A stretch of DNA of 34,718 nt from Spirogloea muscicola (taxonomy: Eukaryota > Streptophyta > Zygnematophyceae > Spirogloeales > Spirogloeaceae). A program made the translations under genes and the position numbers. This document shows positions 12,286-23,850 of this stretch, piece by piece. The notes beneath the pieces are model-generated. The model was not told the DNA's origin and did no database searches. It worked only from the letters and a program-made list of their open reading frames with translations. Position 1 is the first letter of the stretch; each line of letters opens with the position of its first letter. The stretch is taken from contig WELB01000002.1 of the NCBI GenBank assembly GCA_009602725.1, forward strand, positions 60,819-95,536, in the 5' to 3' direction.

Positions 12286-15200
12286 ATGCGCGTGCGCGAC
12301 CAGCTTGCGCGGGACCCCGACGACGCCGAGGCGTGGCACGCGCTCGCCGCGGAGGCGCAGGCCCGGCCAGCCAGGGACGCCGCCCCGCTGTACGAGCTCC
12401 TGCTCGCGCGCTTCCCCACGTCGGTGAGCGGTCCCCGGCCCTCCTCCGCGCGTGCCGCCGCGCATTCCGGCGGCGGCGCGGCAGCCACGGCCGCCGAGGC
12501 CTGGAGCTGTGCCGCCACCTCACGCCGCCGCTGCTGGCGTCGCGCCGTTCAGGGCAAGTACTGGAAGGCGTACGCGGAGGCGCAGATGGCCGCGGGGGAC
12601 GACGCGGCCGTCAAGGCCATCTTCGGGCGCTGCCTCCTCACCTGCCTCCACGCGGACCTCTGGTCCGCATCTCTGCGCCACTGCGGCCGGCTGCCGCCCG
12701 CCTCTGCGGTCATGGCAGCCGCCGACCGGCAGCCGGCGCTGGCGTCCGCAGGAAGTGCTATGTGCGGTACATCCGCAAGTCCAATTCCGCGGCAACAGCG
12801 GAGGGCCGGGACGCCATCAAGAAGGCGTACGACTTCACTCTCTCGCGCATCGGTGAGGCTTCTGCCGGCTCAGCGCCCAGCTCGCACTCCTCCTCACTGC
12901 GGCCGTCTGGCTACAAGCTCGTCGAATGGAAGCTGCTGGAAGCGGCCCGGTGTGCGCAGCTTCACTGTAGACCACTCACGCACTCGTTTTCTCATGTGCG
13001 CTCTCTCGGCATTGCCAGGCCTGGATGCGGCAGCCGGTTCGCTTTGGTCGGACTATATCACCTTCCTCAAGTCTCTGACGGTGACTGCAGCACCACTGTG
13101 CTTGCCTGCCTCGCCTCCCTCCTGCCAAAGCCGTGTACTGCTCAGAGCTATCTGAAGCATACGCATTGCCGTGCGTGACCAGCTTCCATTGTCAGCGAGA
13201 GGTGCCCTTGCGTCTCTGTCGTGCAGGACGAGGGGCCCAAGCTCATCGCGGTGCGCCAGGCGTACCAGAGGGCCGTGGCGCTGCCAATGCAGGGGGTCGA
13301 GCAGCTGTGGCGCGAGTACGAAGCGTGGGAGAACGGCCTCAACCGCGCCCTTGTATGGCGCTAGGTCGCCTTCCCTCGTCCCACCACGATGGCATGTCGT
13401 CTCGAACAATGCCGGCATTGAGGGTCTGACACATTCAGACTTGCTGTCATACAGGCCAAGGCGCTGCTGGCGGAGCATCAGCCTATCCACATGAACGCGC
13501 GGGCAGTCTACCGGGAGCGCAAGAAGCTCACGGACCGCGTGGACTGGAACCTCCTCGCCCTGCCCCTGCGCCAGTCACAAGCTCTTCAGGCAGGCTTTCA
13601 GAGACCCAGAAGGCTTGGTCCTCTTCGCAGTCCTGATGTAATACCTTGCCATGGTGAGCTGACTTTCAGATAGATGCTGGTATCGTGCAGATCGACCAAC
13701 AAGCGCTGCTTTGGAGACAGATTGTCGCATTTGAGAGGTGACTGCTCCAAATCTTTTCTTCCAGAAGAAAGCTGCTGCAATTTGCCATGCGCTTATCTGC
13801 TTCAGTCTGTCTTGCCTGTCTGAGTCATGCATTGTCTTTGATCAATCAATGCTTTCCCAAAGCATCTGGAATACTCTTTGACCGATTTTGGTTGCTTGAA
13901 GAGTCATCCTCACAAACCCCAGCAGCGCAAGACATTTCCTGCTTATCTGCTTGTACTGTGTTGTTGATTGTCACTGCCTCCTCTGGTATGCAGAAGTAAT
14001 CCGCTGCGCATTGATAAGGCTGCTCATGCTCAGCGAGTGACCTTTGCATACGAGCAGGTCTGGCGGCCTGCCTTATGCACAGCTTGATCCCTGTGGTTTC
14101 AGGGTCAAGGTCATAGGGACTACTGAAAGCTCACATCCACCCAACTGCTCTTGCGCTTGAGGCTCAAGCCAGCGGGTGCAGTTGACTGGATGGCATGTTC
14201 ATGCCCCCATACTCTGCTTGTTTTGCATCTGCCAGGCCTTGCTGTACCTCAGGTGCCACCCAGATGTCTGGTATGACTACGCCAACTGGCAGGCGCAGCT
14301 GAGCCTGTCTGACAGAGCTGCAGATGTGTACCAAGCGGCAATCAAAGCATTGCCTGGTATGTCTTGTTTTCTCCTTCTCTGACTGAGGGAGCTACCCCTT
14401 GAAGATGGCAACACTGCTATGACTTTGCACGGCCGCATAACACTGATCAATATCGCAGCCAGCGTGCCTAAGCAGGCCACTGAATGGCTCGCACAGTGGG
14501 GCTGAGGGCAGAGCAGACAGCGCGCCTCTGTACTACGCTTATGCCGAGTTTCAAGAGGCTCGTGGATGCATCAAGGTCCAAGGCCCTTGCCTCATCCATG
14601 TTTTGTCTGATCTCTGGTGCTGCTTACTGCAATTTGTAGTTGCAGCTACCTGATGGAACATTGTCTTTATGCCTGGGCCAGGAAGCAAGGGGCATATATG
14701 AGGCCTTGATACAGAATCCCCAGACCTGCTCTTCAGTGTCATTCATTATGGTGAGCGTCTGCCACAATCTCTGGTACTGTTGTTGTTGCCGCCCTGACGG
14801 AGTCAACAAAGTGGCAGCTAAGCTGATGAGAACCGTGTGCTGTGCCTGAGATCCAGATGATGCGATTTGCACGACGAGCAGAAGGCGTCGAGCCGGCAAG
14901 GAAAGTGTTTGCAGCTGCGCGGAAGTCGCCTGTGTGCACATACCACATTTACACAGCTGCTGCCAACCTTGAGCTATGCATGAGCAAGGATGCAAAGGCA
15001 GGCAACATGATCTGCTGCTTGCTTGGGAATGGCAAAACTGCGATTGCTGAGCTTGTTGCATTCTGAGAACGACCTTATCGCTGTATTGCTGTCCTCAAAG
15101 AGTTTCTTGCTTTAGCAGAGGTACACAGGTCAGGTCCAGGCAGCTTGCTTGCATTACTTCGGTTTAGAGGTCATCTTCCTGATAGACAAGCTGTGCACAG

Positions 15201-17682
15201 GTTGCTAAGAACATCTTTGAGCTGGGACTTAAGAAGTACATCAGCGAGGCAGCCTACGTCCTCCAGTAAGTGGACATGTCCTGAGGTATATTGGGCACGC
15301 GGTTGCTCCTCATTGCTATAGTTTGGAAACATGTAAAACTGTTGAGGCCTTTGTTTCGTATACACAGCTTGAGCACACAGATCCCTCCATTGACTTTGGC
15401 TGCTAGGTATGCTGAGTTCCTGGAGCGCATCAACGACGAGCCCAATGTCCGTGCACTTTTTGAGAGGGCTCTGAGTGTACTTCCACCAAGCAGTTCTACA
15501 GAGGTGTGCACTTGCTCTGTCTGTACAGACCTGCTGTTACATGCTGGCCAACACATGCTGGTGGATTTTTCTAAACAATGATCCTGCTGGTCTGCTTTTG
15601 CAGGTGTGGGATGAGCTGCTTGCCTTTGAGCATCGCTACGGCGAACTTGCATCTATCCTAAAGGTAGTTTCACCAGAGGTCATGACTTTGGGGTCGTGAG
15701 CTTCAGGGCTTGGTGTCCCAAGGACTTTGGCGCTTTAGGTATAAGTTCCGATTGTCTGTTATCAAGCAAGCATCATTCATGTAGCAAGCTAGGAACAAAT
15801 GAAGGTTGGGTGTTCTGCGCACCCGCTTTCCAGGCGGAGGAGCGGCGGCAGACTGCACTCATGAAGGCCAATGACGAGGACTATGATGGTGACGGAGACG
15901 ACCTCCAGGGGAACAAGTTGCCGAGCTTGCAGTTGCTTGTGGCTCGCTACCGCTACTTGGACCTCTGGCCGTGCTCTGCTGCACTCCTGGACCACCTTGG
16001 GCGCATGCAGGTGTGGGGACGTCTCTTGGGCCCAACTTGTGACATCTTCGTGTCAGCACTTCTGTACTCGTTATCTTGATTATGTGCCACTATACATGCA
16101 ATTGGAGGGTAGCGTTTTTGCTGCTCATTACTATTCGTGTCATTCCCTTGCTCAGCTGGCAGAGAGGAAGCCTGCGCAGAGGCCTGCAGCTTCTCCAGAC
16201 ACAGGCTCAGTGCTTGGTACGATCCTCATGCTGCTCCAGATCCCACGAATGGCAGTACTTCCCGAACCTTGCACATGAACTGCCTCTCAGTTTGTTTGTG
16301 GACTTTCGCTTGCAGGAGCTTCTGGCTTGCCGCCAACGACAAGTGCTGAAGGTGGTAGAGGCATGCCGACCATTGTGAAGCCAGACGTGTCAAAAATGGT
16401 GCTCTACGATCCCAATCTTGGCCTCGGTGAGTCATTTCCTTCCGTCAGCAGCAGCCATGCTCGATCATTGTAGAGGCCATAGCGGGCTCACACGTACCTC
16501 TTGTGGTCAACAGCCACCTCGCAGATCGCAGATACCGTATTTCCTGCATTTTGCCAGAAGATTGACTTGTAGGTGCTGTCTTCTGCGAGGGGATCCTTTG
16601 GCGCCTGCAGCTCCACTGCGACCGGCAGGTCAAGTAGTATTGAAAGGTGATAAACCGTGCCTACATTACATGATTTGTTGATACTGGTGCAAAACTAGTA
16701 TGTACCATGGTAATGATGCTCTCTGCAAATATGCTGATGCGAACAGTCTGATTGGTCTTCGATGGTGCTTTCCAGATAGCCAGACTTCCACATTGTGCAT
16801 AGCTGCATTGGTCAACTTATTGCTTCCTCGGCTGTGTGTCTGCATATGTGATTATCCAGGGCATGTACCTGCCGCAGCATCTGTGCTACTAACCTGGCTA
16901 TTTAGGATTGGTAGGGACCTGACTGTTTCCTTCTCGTGCTGGTGGAGCAGAAGCTAAATCTTCTGTGGGTTTGACCTTAGCAAAGGGGACTGCCACAGGC
17001 ACCTTGCTGAATATATCTCCCAACCAAGAGGGGCTAAGGCAATTGCCAGCTACGGTAGCTGCTTTCTTGAGTCAGCTTCCGCCCATGCCCGGTAGGCCAT
17101 CACAGTAAGCAACCAGGCTGGATAGAATACTCGGAACCCTGAGGACGCATCCTCTGATGACCTGGTTGCTGACAACAATGCAGCAGCCCTTCACAAAGCA
17201 CTGTCTTCTCTTGCTGTTTGCCACTTGGCAGGGCCATACCCTGATGTGGACATGGTGATGAGACTCCTTCTGCAAGCAGACTTGTCAGCACTACTTGCAG
17301 CGGAGGCCTCGGTTGCTGCTTCACATGCAGCTGCTGGAGGGCCTTCAAATTTGCCGCCAACTCATTCTGCAGCACCTGGTGGCAGCAATCGACAGTCTAA
17401 GCGGAAAGAGGTTGAAGGTGAGCTGTGGTCACGTCAGCCTCAGCAACCTCTTTGCCTCTCTTTCTACATGCTGCGCAGGAGCAAGTGCTGAAGACTGTGC
17501 ACTGGGCCTTGATGTATCCTCTTGCAGAGCCCGAGAACTTGGGAGCCGTGGCAAGCAAGCCGCCGCTGCGGGACGTCTTTCGAATGCGGCAGCTGCAGAA
17601 AGTACGGGGTAGCCCAATGGGAGGCAGCTCCTCAGGTGGCGGTGGTTCTCTGAGTGGAGAGCGGTCAGGGAGCTCCTCCTGA
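12286..17682 (+). CDS. CSTF77: Cleavage stimulation factor subunit 77 (CstF77/CSTF3, Rna14 homologue)
   Basis: Scaffold of the CstF complex in nuclear pre-mRNA 3'-end cleavage and polyadenylation; HAT repeats form a dimer and the C-terminal part binds CstF64 and CstF50. Seen in order: MRVRDQLARDPDDAEAWHAL, LARFPTSGKYWKAYAEAQ, CYVRYIRKSN, IKKAYDFTLSRIG, LWSDYITFLKSL, VEQLWREYEAWENGLNRAL, NARAVYRERKKL, RVTFAYEQALLYLRCHPDVW, YYAYAEFQEARG, MMRFARRAEGVEPARKV, NIFELGLKKYISEAAYVLQ, YAEFLERINDEPNVRALFER, HRYGELASILK, RYRYLDLWPCSAALLDHLG, and the C-terminal IVKPDVSKMVLYDPN, AAFLSQLPPMPGPYPDVDMV, DVFRMRQLQKVRG. Twenty-one exons give 743 residues from the ATG at 12286 (Arabidopsis about 734). The ATG is the first in frame after the A tract, but a start inside the gap cannot be excluded. 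A Gly/Ser-rich tail follows the conserved end. Very sure. Confidence 0.97.
13590..13690 (+). other. Candidate GC-AG intron in CstF77
   Basis: The exon ends CTTCAG, then GCAGGC; the acceptor is CGTGCAG before ATCGACC. The join gives ALPLRQSQALQIDQQALLWRQ, with the right frame and near-family length before WRQIVAFERSNPLRID. An alternative GT donor in phase, further downstream after LRSPD, would add 17 residues, so this case is less certain than the other one in this gene. Confidence 0.6.
14998..15200 (+). other. GC-AG intron in CstF77
   Basis: The exon ends LCMSKDAK (AAG), followed by GCAGGC; the acceptor is GTGCACAG before GTTGCTAAG. The join gives SKDAKVAKNIFELGLKKY, the expected HAT sequence. 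Read-through adds 21 non-conserved residues and stops at 15063-15065. There is no GT at a usable phase nearby. The donor hexamer is identical to that of intron 13590-13690. Confidence 0.82.
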
Positions 17683-18095
17683 AGAGCCTTCTGCAAAGGC
17701 AGCTCAGTGCAGCTGCCAGCTTTCTACCTGTATTGGTTGCACTGCCTCTGTCACGCTTGATGCCCTCTCCTGCTTACAGTGCATGGCTTAGATGCCGCAT
17801 GCATGTGCCAGGAATGCCAAATATGTGGCCCATTAAGGATGCAGTGTCAACTGCCAACTTTAATCAGTGAAGCTGCAGCTATGTTGCTTTCTGCATGCTG
17901 CTTAGTCACACTTGCACATAAGCTCGTTAGTGCAGGATAGATCCACTTCAGTGCTGGCATGCTGGCACTGGGTGCACACTGCTTATTGGTATGGTTTTTA
18001 AGAATAAACAATTTGCCTACCTACTGTGAAGCTGCTCCTCCAGCGGTTGGCTTGTGGGCACTTTTGTACAAAAGTAATGGAGTGTGGGTTGGGGT
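17683..18095. other. Convergent 3' spacer between CstF77 and E2F
   Basis: This stretch of about 410 bases lies between two convergent stop codons and should contain both 3' UTRs. I see an AATAAA on the plus strand at 18003-18008 and a perfect 14-base palindrome CTTTTGTACAAAAG at 18061-18074. No coding frame with family similarity is present. Confidence 0.6.
18003..18008 (+). terminator. Possible polyadenylation signal for CstF77
   Basis: Canonical AATAAA about 320 bases after the CstF77 stop and before the E2F stop, in the correct orientation. Green algae often use TGTAA instead, so use of this hexamer is only a suggestion. Confidence 0.4.
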
Positions 18096-21000
18096 TTAGG
18101 AGAGTGGTTGCACAGGAGACACTGCAGCCGCTGGGAGTGGCGAGCTAGCAGGAGTGGCTTGAACGGTTTGGCCATTCTCATCACTCGACACACCGAAATC
18201 CAGCATAGCTGGACTCACACAATCCCAGCCTGGTGCTGCACAGAGCAAGTTAAGGACATCCAAAAGAGCGGTGTGTAACATGGAGCAATCAAGTCTGATA
18301 TCAACATCATGCTCCATGTACTCTGAGCAATTCATACTGAACAAGTACTACCAAGACTGGGAACAGAGAAATGTGCTGGGTCATATTCAGCCCTCATGAG
18401 GATACGATCACTTTCACTTCGCCAGAGGTCTGTGATGTTCAGATTGTTGACCTCGTCATGGAACCAATACTGGTCCTGCCGAGTCACCGATGCTCATGTC
18501 AAGATAAGGCAAGTCAGCAGGTCGTCAGCAGTGGGAAAAGTGTAGATGTGCTCCTGACATTGCTGGGCAGGTTACATGTGGAAGCAGTGCAGACAGGATG
18601 CGCATGTGACAAATCCAGGACTCCTTTTGCAGTCAGGTGTTACGTGATAGGTTGGTGAGGCCCCAGCTAAGCTAATGGCACCTAATGAGAGGTGACTAGT
18701 GTACCTCCACGTTGGGCGGAGTGATCTGCAAGATCCCACCCATGAGTGCATGGGAGGGGCTGGCTGGCACTGAGCTTGGCCTACTTCCAGCTTCCCGATG
18801 GATGGGTCCCGCACCATCAGCTGCCCGAGGTGGGCTGGCAGCACCAGTTGCATGAATGCTAGGCGGGTCAGCACCGGAGCTGCCATCCAGGTGAGTGTCA
18901 CCGGCAGCATTCGTGTCCTCGGTCCTCTCTTCAAAACGGCTGTGGCACATTTGAAGCAAGAGGAAGACGATGAGCTTATTGAGCCGAGTAAACAAACAGA
19001 TGCAGCATGCAGTGGTGTCTCATATTTCTAAAAGAAATGCAGTAGACCAGTCATCCAAACTTTGGCCCACTTGCACGGCTTGACACAAGAGGCCCCTGGG
19101 CCGAAGGTATTTTGATGATCTGTATACTAGCGTTGCAGTACAGCTGAAGGACATGATACCTGACGAGGTACACATCAATGGGACCAGCCGTGCTCCGCAG
19201 AAGTATTTGATACCGTTTTTGTGGGTATTCCAGGTTCTGCACAATCCGTCCTACTGAGATCAGCCCTCACTATCTGCAATGAGCAAGAATGTACACCACT
19301 GTACTGCAAATACAGTCTTGGGACAATTCCTGCTGATGCAGAGAGGATCAGCATTTTCTGGTGAGTCACGCAGACACTGCTTCCTGCTAACCTCGTCTGG
19401 ATCAGGAACCTCGAGTATTGTTCCGCTCGGAGCTTTGATGACAATAAGCGTCTCATCCTAAATCAAGCAACGTGTACACAAGAAGCCTTTCGTATTAAGC
19501 CTACCGAAATTTGCATATTTCTAAACTGCTCCGTTGTTGAATTGATTCCTAGCAAATAATGCAATCTATTTCATGTGCTCCGCTGCTTAAGTCGATTCCA
19601 AGCAATGCGACATGATTCCATCACCGTCTGATACAAGTGACCACCTCTGGAATGCCTGCGGTGCACTGTCAGCCACCAAGCTCAAGTCCAAGCGGAAACC
19701 CAGGCAGCCAGTATCCGTCATTGTCAAGGGGCAATTTCATACTCAAGTCCAGTGTGGACCAAGCACCAACCTGGAAGCATGGAAGGCACTTGATGTCCTC
19801 GTCGGTCACAAACATGAAGCTGTAGTGAAGTTGTCAAGGCCGACAATGGCTTCGCATTTGGGTTCTTCGGAATAACATCAGCAGTCAGAGTATATGACAC
19901 CTTTAAATGAAGTCGTATTGTGCTTCTCCTGGTGTAGACAAGCATGCCAGAAAGCATAATTGACATGGATACTGCTGATTGTCCTTGTCTTCCGTGAGCT
20001 GCTGTAGCGTCTCATGCATTTCTCTGCAAGAACAAGAGGCGCACGTTACGGAACCCTGAGTGCTCTCACATGCCTTTGACAGGGGTTCTCGTAATCCATC
20101 TTGGGAACAAGCAAGCCGCTGTGCTCTTTGTGTGTCTCGACCAACTCTGTAATAGACACTCGAAGTCACCGTATGCTGTCATCAAGGCCCCTCTCCTCAA
20201 AGCGTAGCTGCTCCAGCTCCAACTGTGAAACAAACTCGCCAAGGTGGGTAAGGGCACTGCCTGAGCGCAGTGGATATGTAAACTGATAAGAGGACCTGGG
20301 GTAACGTGGTTGCTAGCAATCAGCAGCTGGCACGGTGGCCTCATTGATCATATTCAGCCGTGTCTTCCTCAATCAAGCACCCAATGCAGGGATCCACAAG
20401 CGCAGTCATTACATCGACATCGTAAGGGTGAAAGCAACAAGCTGCATCTCTCGCAGCAGCAACTTTGGCGTGAATGTGACGACGATCAATACTGATACAG
20501 AAAAGCTGCTATCCTAACAGCAACTCTGGAAAAGCAACTCAACAATCTACCTGCAGAGCGGAAGTCTCAGTGTTCAAGTTGGCTCCTTGAGGTACATCCA
20601 AGCCTCTTCTCGCATGCAGAAGGCGAGGACAACAATGTCAATCAGAAGGCTGCATATGCTGCACCAGGCCTGTCCTGTGGGTCAACTACGTCCAGAAGAT
20701 GCCCAGCTGCAATGACCACAAGCGACTGCTACAGAGCAGCAGGCGAGCTATGCATCAGGCAGCAGTACAACAAATGGCAGAGCTTTGAAGCAGAGGAATG
20801 CCGAGTCTAGCCAGCTCTGGCTGGTACAGTAAGGAGGCCCTCACCTCCATTGGATGTTGTTCTTGGACTTTTTCTCGATGAGACCGATGCCCTCGAGCAC
20901 ATTCGTGATGTCATATATCCTTCGCTTCTGTACCTGTTCAAGCTTGGCTGAATAAGGGACTGGCCAGATGCTCTGCATGTCCCTCCTGCGAGGAGCTTCG

Positions 21001-21892
21001 CATGAAGCCAGCAATGGATCCTCTATCTGGTCCCCAACTATCTGCTTGACTGCCTAAGAGCTGGACATAGAGCAGAATTCATCTGCGCCAACTTTGATTA
21101 GGCTCAAGAGAGCGATGTTTGGTATCTCTCAGTGTCCTTCAGCTCAGTGCTAAGGGAGGACAAGAGCAGCCCCTCATGCCCTAGGCAGCGGCAGCAGGGT
21201 CACTGCTTGCAGTCAGGCAAACTGACGTTGAGGGTCTCGGCGGCTTTGTTCAAGTCCAGGACGCCATCCTCTGCGTGCTTGATGAGGTCTATGAACTTTT
21301 TCGTCAGCAGTCCTGCAACACTCATGCAGGTCCGACGAATTAGTGTTGCACTTCTGAGTAACAACTTCATTCAGAAGTCCTGTCAAGTGGCCTGGCATCC
21401 AGATGTCACCGAGAGGAAGCATTGCCGTCGTGTTGGTGGGCGCTGTACCGAGCGAGTTGTCGTAGCGCGAGACGGACGGCATGCTGGACGTCGGAGAGCC
21501 TGCTCGCAGAGGGGAAAGGTCCACTCTGACTCAACAACGAACTGCTGAGCGGGTCCGCTTCGGGACCTCCGAGTGATCGAGCAGGCAAGTCGTGCCGAAG
21601 CGGACGCTAGCTACGACGCTTGCGCGTCTAGTTGACGACCGACAGCTCGGTCTCCGACAACGCGGTCGTGGCCGCCACGCCTACCAATCTGCAGCTGGCC
21701 TTGGGAGCCGGAGCCGCCCTTGCTCGGCCGCTGGACCCTGCGGCCACGGCGGCCGGCGGCAGCACCGCTGGCGCCGCCGCCGCTGCTGGCTGCCCGGAGG
21801 CCGTCGCCGGGGCTGCCTCCACTGCCATTGCTGGTAGACTCGGTGCCGCCGCCGCCGCCGCCGCCGCCCCGCCCGTGGTCGTCCGTGCTCAT
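18096..21892 (-). CDS. E2F: Canonical E2F transcription factor, plant type
   Basis: DNA-binding partner of DP proteins; it controls G1/S genes in the nucleus and is repressed by retinoblastoma. Seen from the N-terminus: Gly-rich [12 protein letters not shown], then [19 protein letters not shown] and [16 protein letters not shown], the winged-helix domain with [20 protein letters not shown] and KNNIQW. The dimerisation coil follows ([37 protein letters not shown]), then the marked box [63 protein letters not shown]. The end has [30 protein letters not shown] and [16 protein letters not shown], resembling the plant C-terminal RB-binding segment. Thirteen exons give 408 residues from the ATG at 21892, within the range of plant E2Fs. 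The frame stays open upstream to about 22132 without an ATG and crosses one N at 22085, so an upstream start or exon is possible. It is a single-domain E2F, not a DEL/E2F7-8 type. Very sure. Confidence 0.96.
18096..21892 (-). other. E2F: E2F exon structure (minus strand)
   Basis: Exons in transcript order: 21685-21892 (5' end uncertain), 21449-21499, 21227-21312, 20845-20933, 20551-20608, 20170-20222, 19973-20023, 19771-19819, 19392-19457, 19160-19236, 18705-18939, 18406-18469, 18096-18235. Phases agree throughout and the total is a multiple of three. The weakest boundary is the acceptor of 20551-20608. If the donor after 18406 is not used, the frame runs on to a stop at 18332 and the RB-binding segment is lost, which could be an alternative isoform. 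Confidence 0.87.
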
Positions 21893-22499
21893 GCTCGTCT
21901 CCTGCTCCTGATCCGCTGCGGCCAGCCCATCCACCTGCGTTGCCGCAGCAGCGCCGCCGCCGAGAGCGGCGCAGGCAATGCCGTGAGGCGCGGAGACAGG
22001 CGGCCGTGGTGGAGTCTCGGAACGCGCGGTCTGCGCGCCGCCGCCGCCGGCCCGGGCCGCGCCGTGCAGCTGAGCGGCCGGCCGNCTCTTATGACCCTTG
22101 ACATGCTTCTTTTTAGACGGGCACCACTTGCCACCTCATGTCGGCAGTATTGAGTGCGTCCTACAGCCACTGCCTCTTGGATCAACGACTTCGTTGCTTC
22201 GTTTGCTTTGTTTCTCCTTCAGCCAACGCTTTCTACACAAGCTTTTCGTTGACCTCTCTTACCATAGACAAAAATAGTGCTTTCTTCCCTTCGTGCACAA
22301 GGCCAGGGGCTCGCCCCCAGCAGCACAACTGCCTCATTTTGGTGTGGCAACATTTACCTGCTGCTGGTCATTCTGACTTGCGGCTCTTTGCCAGGATCAG
22401 CTGACCGCTTACCAAGAAATCATAGTCTGTAGCAATCATTTCGCTTAGAATTGTTCCTTCACCTTGCCGATTCTGTCTTTTCATCTTGCCATTCCCTCT

Positions 22500-23850
22500 T
22501 GGGCTGGCCTTCGACAGCCATTGCCCCTTTTGAGGGAGCTTCTTCGCCCTCCTATCCTGGGTGCTCTTCCCCAAAGACCTCGTGAATCTCGGGGGCGCGG
22601 TGCGCATGAAAAGAACAGATATGCAGCTGGCAAGCCCATCTCAGCCGGAAACACTCTGCACGTCGTGTGTAGCCTAAATTGGCAATCTTCTGAAGGAGAG
22701 TGTGAAAGCGGGGATCCAGACAGCCTTTGTCTGGGTCGACTGCCGCTGGCAGGAGCTGATCGCATTGGGGGTAATCGGAGCAGTGCTGCAACTTTCTTTG
22801 TTCTGCACCGCCCACTGCGTGGCCAGCGATGTGTTTCGATGCTGGACCTTTACACGCCTCCGTAACAACGACATCGACCAAGGCCCGCAGTCCTCCACCA
22901 GGTTGCACGCCCACAATGTCAAGTGTGCGGCAATGATGACGTCCCAAAGAAGGGAGGTCAAGCCGACCGAATAATGCACTGTTCGTAAAGGATGTGAAGA
23001 AATTATGATAATAATATGGGGCAAGAATGAGGGAGAGAAGCTCCTTTCCCAAGAAGAAGCGAAGGCTGTGAAAAGCCAGCCCACGAGAATTTGTCCGTGC
23101 TTTTTCGCGCTGGCCTCGCACAGCCCTCGCCTCCTCTGAAGAGCTTACTCCAAAGAAAGAACAAAGTCTGAAACGAGTCGGAAGGGGTACACCACGCTGC
23201 AAAGAAGAAAGAAAGGCTGCTCAAACATGCCTTTCAGCACCCGCAAGTCGGAAAATTTAGCAGCCGGAAAGAAGCGAAGAGCTGGCGAGGGCCCCTCGCC
23301 AAGAAACAGCTCTGCCAAAAACGGCGATGGCTGTGTGGCCAGCCCACATAAAATTGAACAAGGTCTGGAAGGGCCGAACGCGCAGAATGTGAAACTACTC
23401 TCCGTGACTCCTGCGGATGGACGCTCAACAACCTATAATCTACAAATGCAGATTGGAGACCCAGAGGGCTAAAAAGCGTCGCCCTGTCGAAGTTGGGAGG
23501 CAGCAGACAAGACGGGGACTGCCCGCAAGTGCACGCCAGATGCCAAGGAACGCTGCAGAGAGATGGCAAGGCGCATTGCCCCGCCTGCTGTGCCTGCGAC
23601 TGCAAAGCCATTTCTCTCCTCCCTAAAATGGCCTTTCGGGATCGTATGTGATTGCTTGTGGATACGGAGGTCCACCTTGCCGGCTTTTGCACGGTCAATC
23701 TGAATCCCCTTAGCATTGGGCTCCGTTCGTGTAGCCCCATCCTCTGCACTCGCCCTTGGCTGAACAGAGGTTGCTTCATATGGCCTCCCTAACTGGGAGA
23801 AAGTGCTCTCCAGTAGAGAGTGATGGCTGTGATTGGCCAGCCCAGAAAGA
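22500..23850. repeat. Five-copy hairpin repeat family, mixed orientation
   Basis: A core of the form GGCTG, 6-8 variable bases, then CAGCC occurs at 22502-22519 (minus), 23064-23081 (plus), 23107-23125 (minus, one stem base changed), 23329-23344 (plus) and 23825-23842 (plus). Similarity extends about 20 bases upstream of each core (GCTCnnCCAAAA-like, then GGCGATGGCTGTG). Copies two and three face each other and form an inverted repeat with arms at about 23038-23085 and 23105-23146. This resembles a worn MITE or other non-autonomous element; no target-site duplication was recognised. Confidence 0.6.

Larger units (their letters stand above)
12286..17682 (+). other. CSTF77: CstF77 exon structure
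   Basis: Exons: 12286-12423, 12553-12662, 12752-12852, 13019-13080, 13227-13352, 13455-13589, 13691-13737, 13994-14057, 14236-14356, 14517-14575, 14682-14750, 14851-14997, 15201-15265, 15407-15503, 15604-15663, 15834-16010, 16156-16216, 16316-16426, 16951-17091, 17232-17417, 17528-17682. All phases are continuous and the total is an exact multiple of three (2232 bases with stop). Two introns (13590-13690 and 14998-15200) begin with GC. The longest intron (16427-16950) carries no recognisable coding sequence. Confidence 0.9.

Noticed and set aside
14640-15061. Overlapping plus and minus frames of 69-145 residues within CstF77
   Set aside because: They are shadows of exons 14682-14750 and 14851-14997 or intron sequence. 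The plus frame past 14997 is intron read-through.
22552-23202. 216-residue minus-strand frame in the repeat-rich spacer
   Set aside because: No domain recognised, it runs through repeat copies, and the same text recurs diverged and in other frames. Treated as non-coding.
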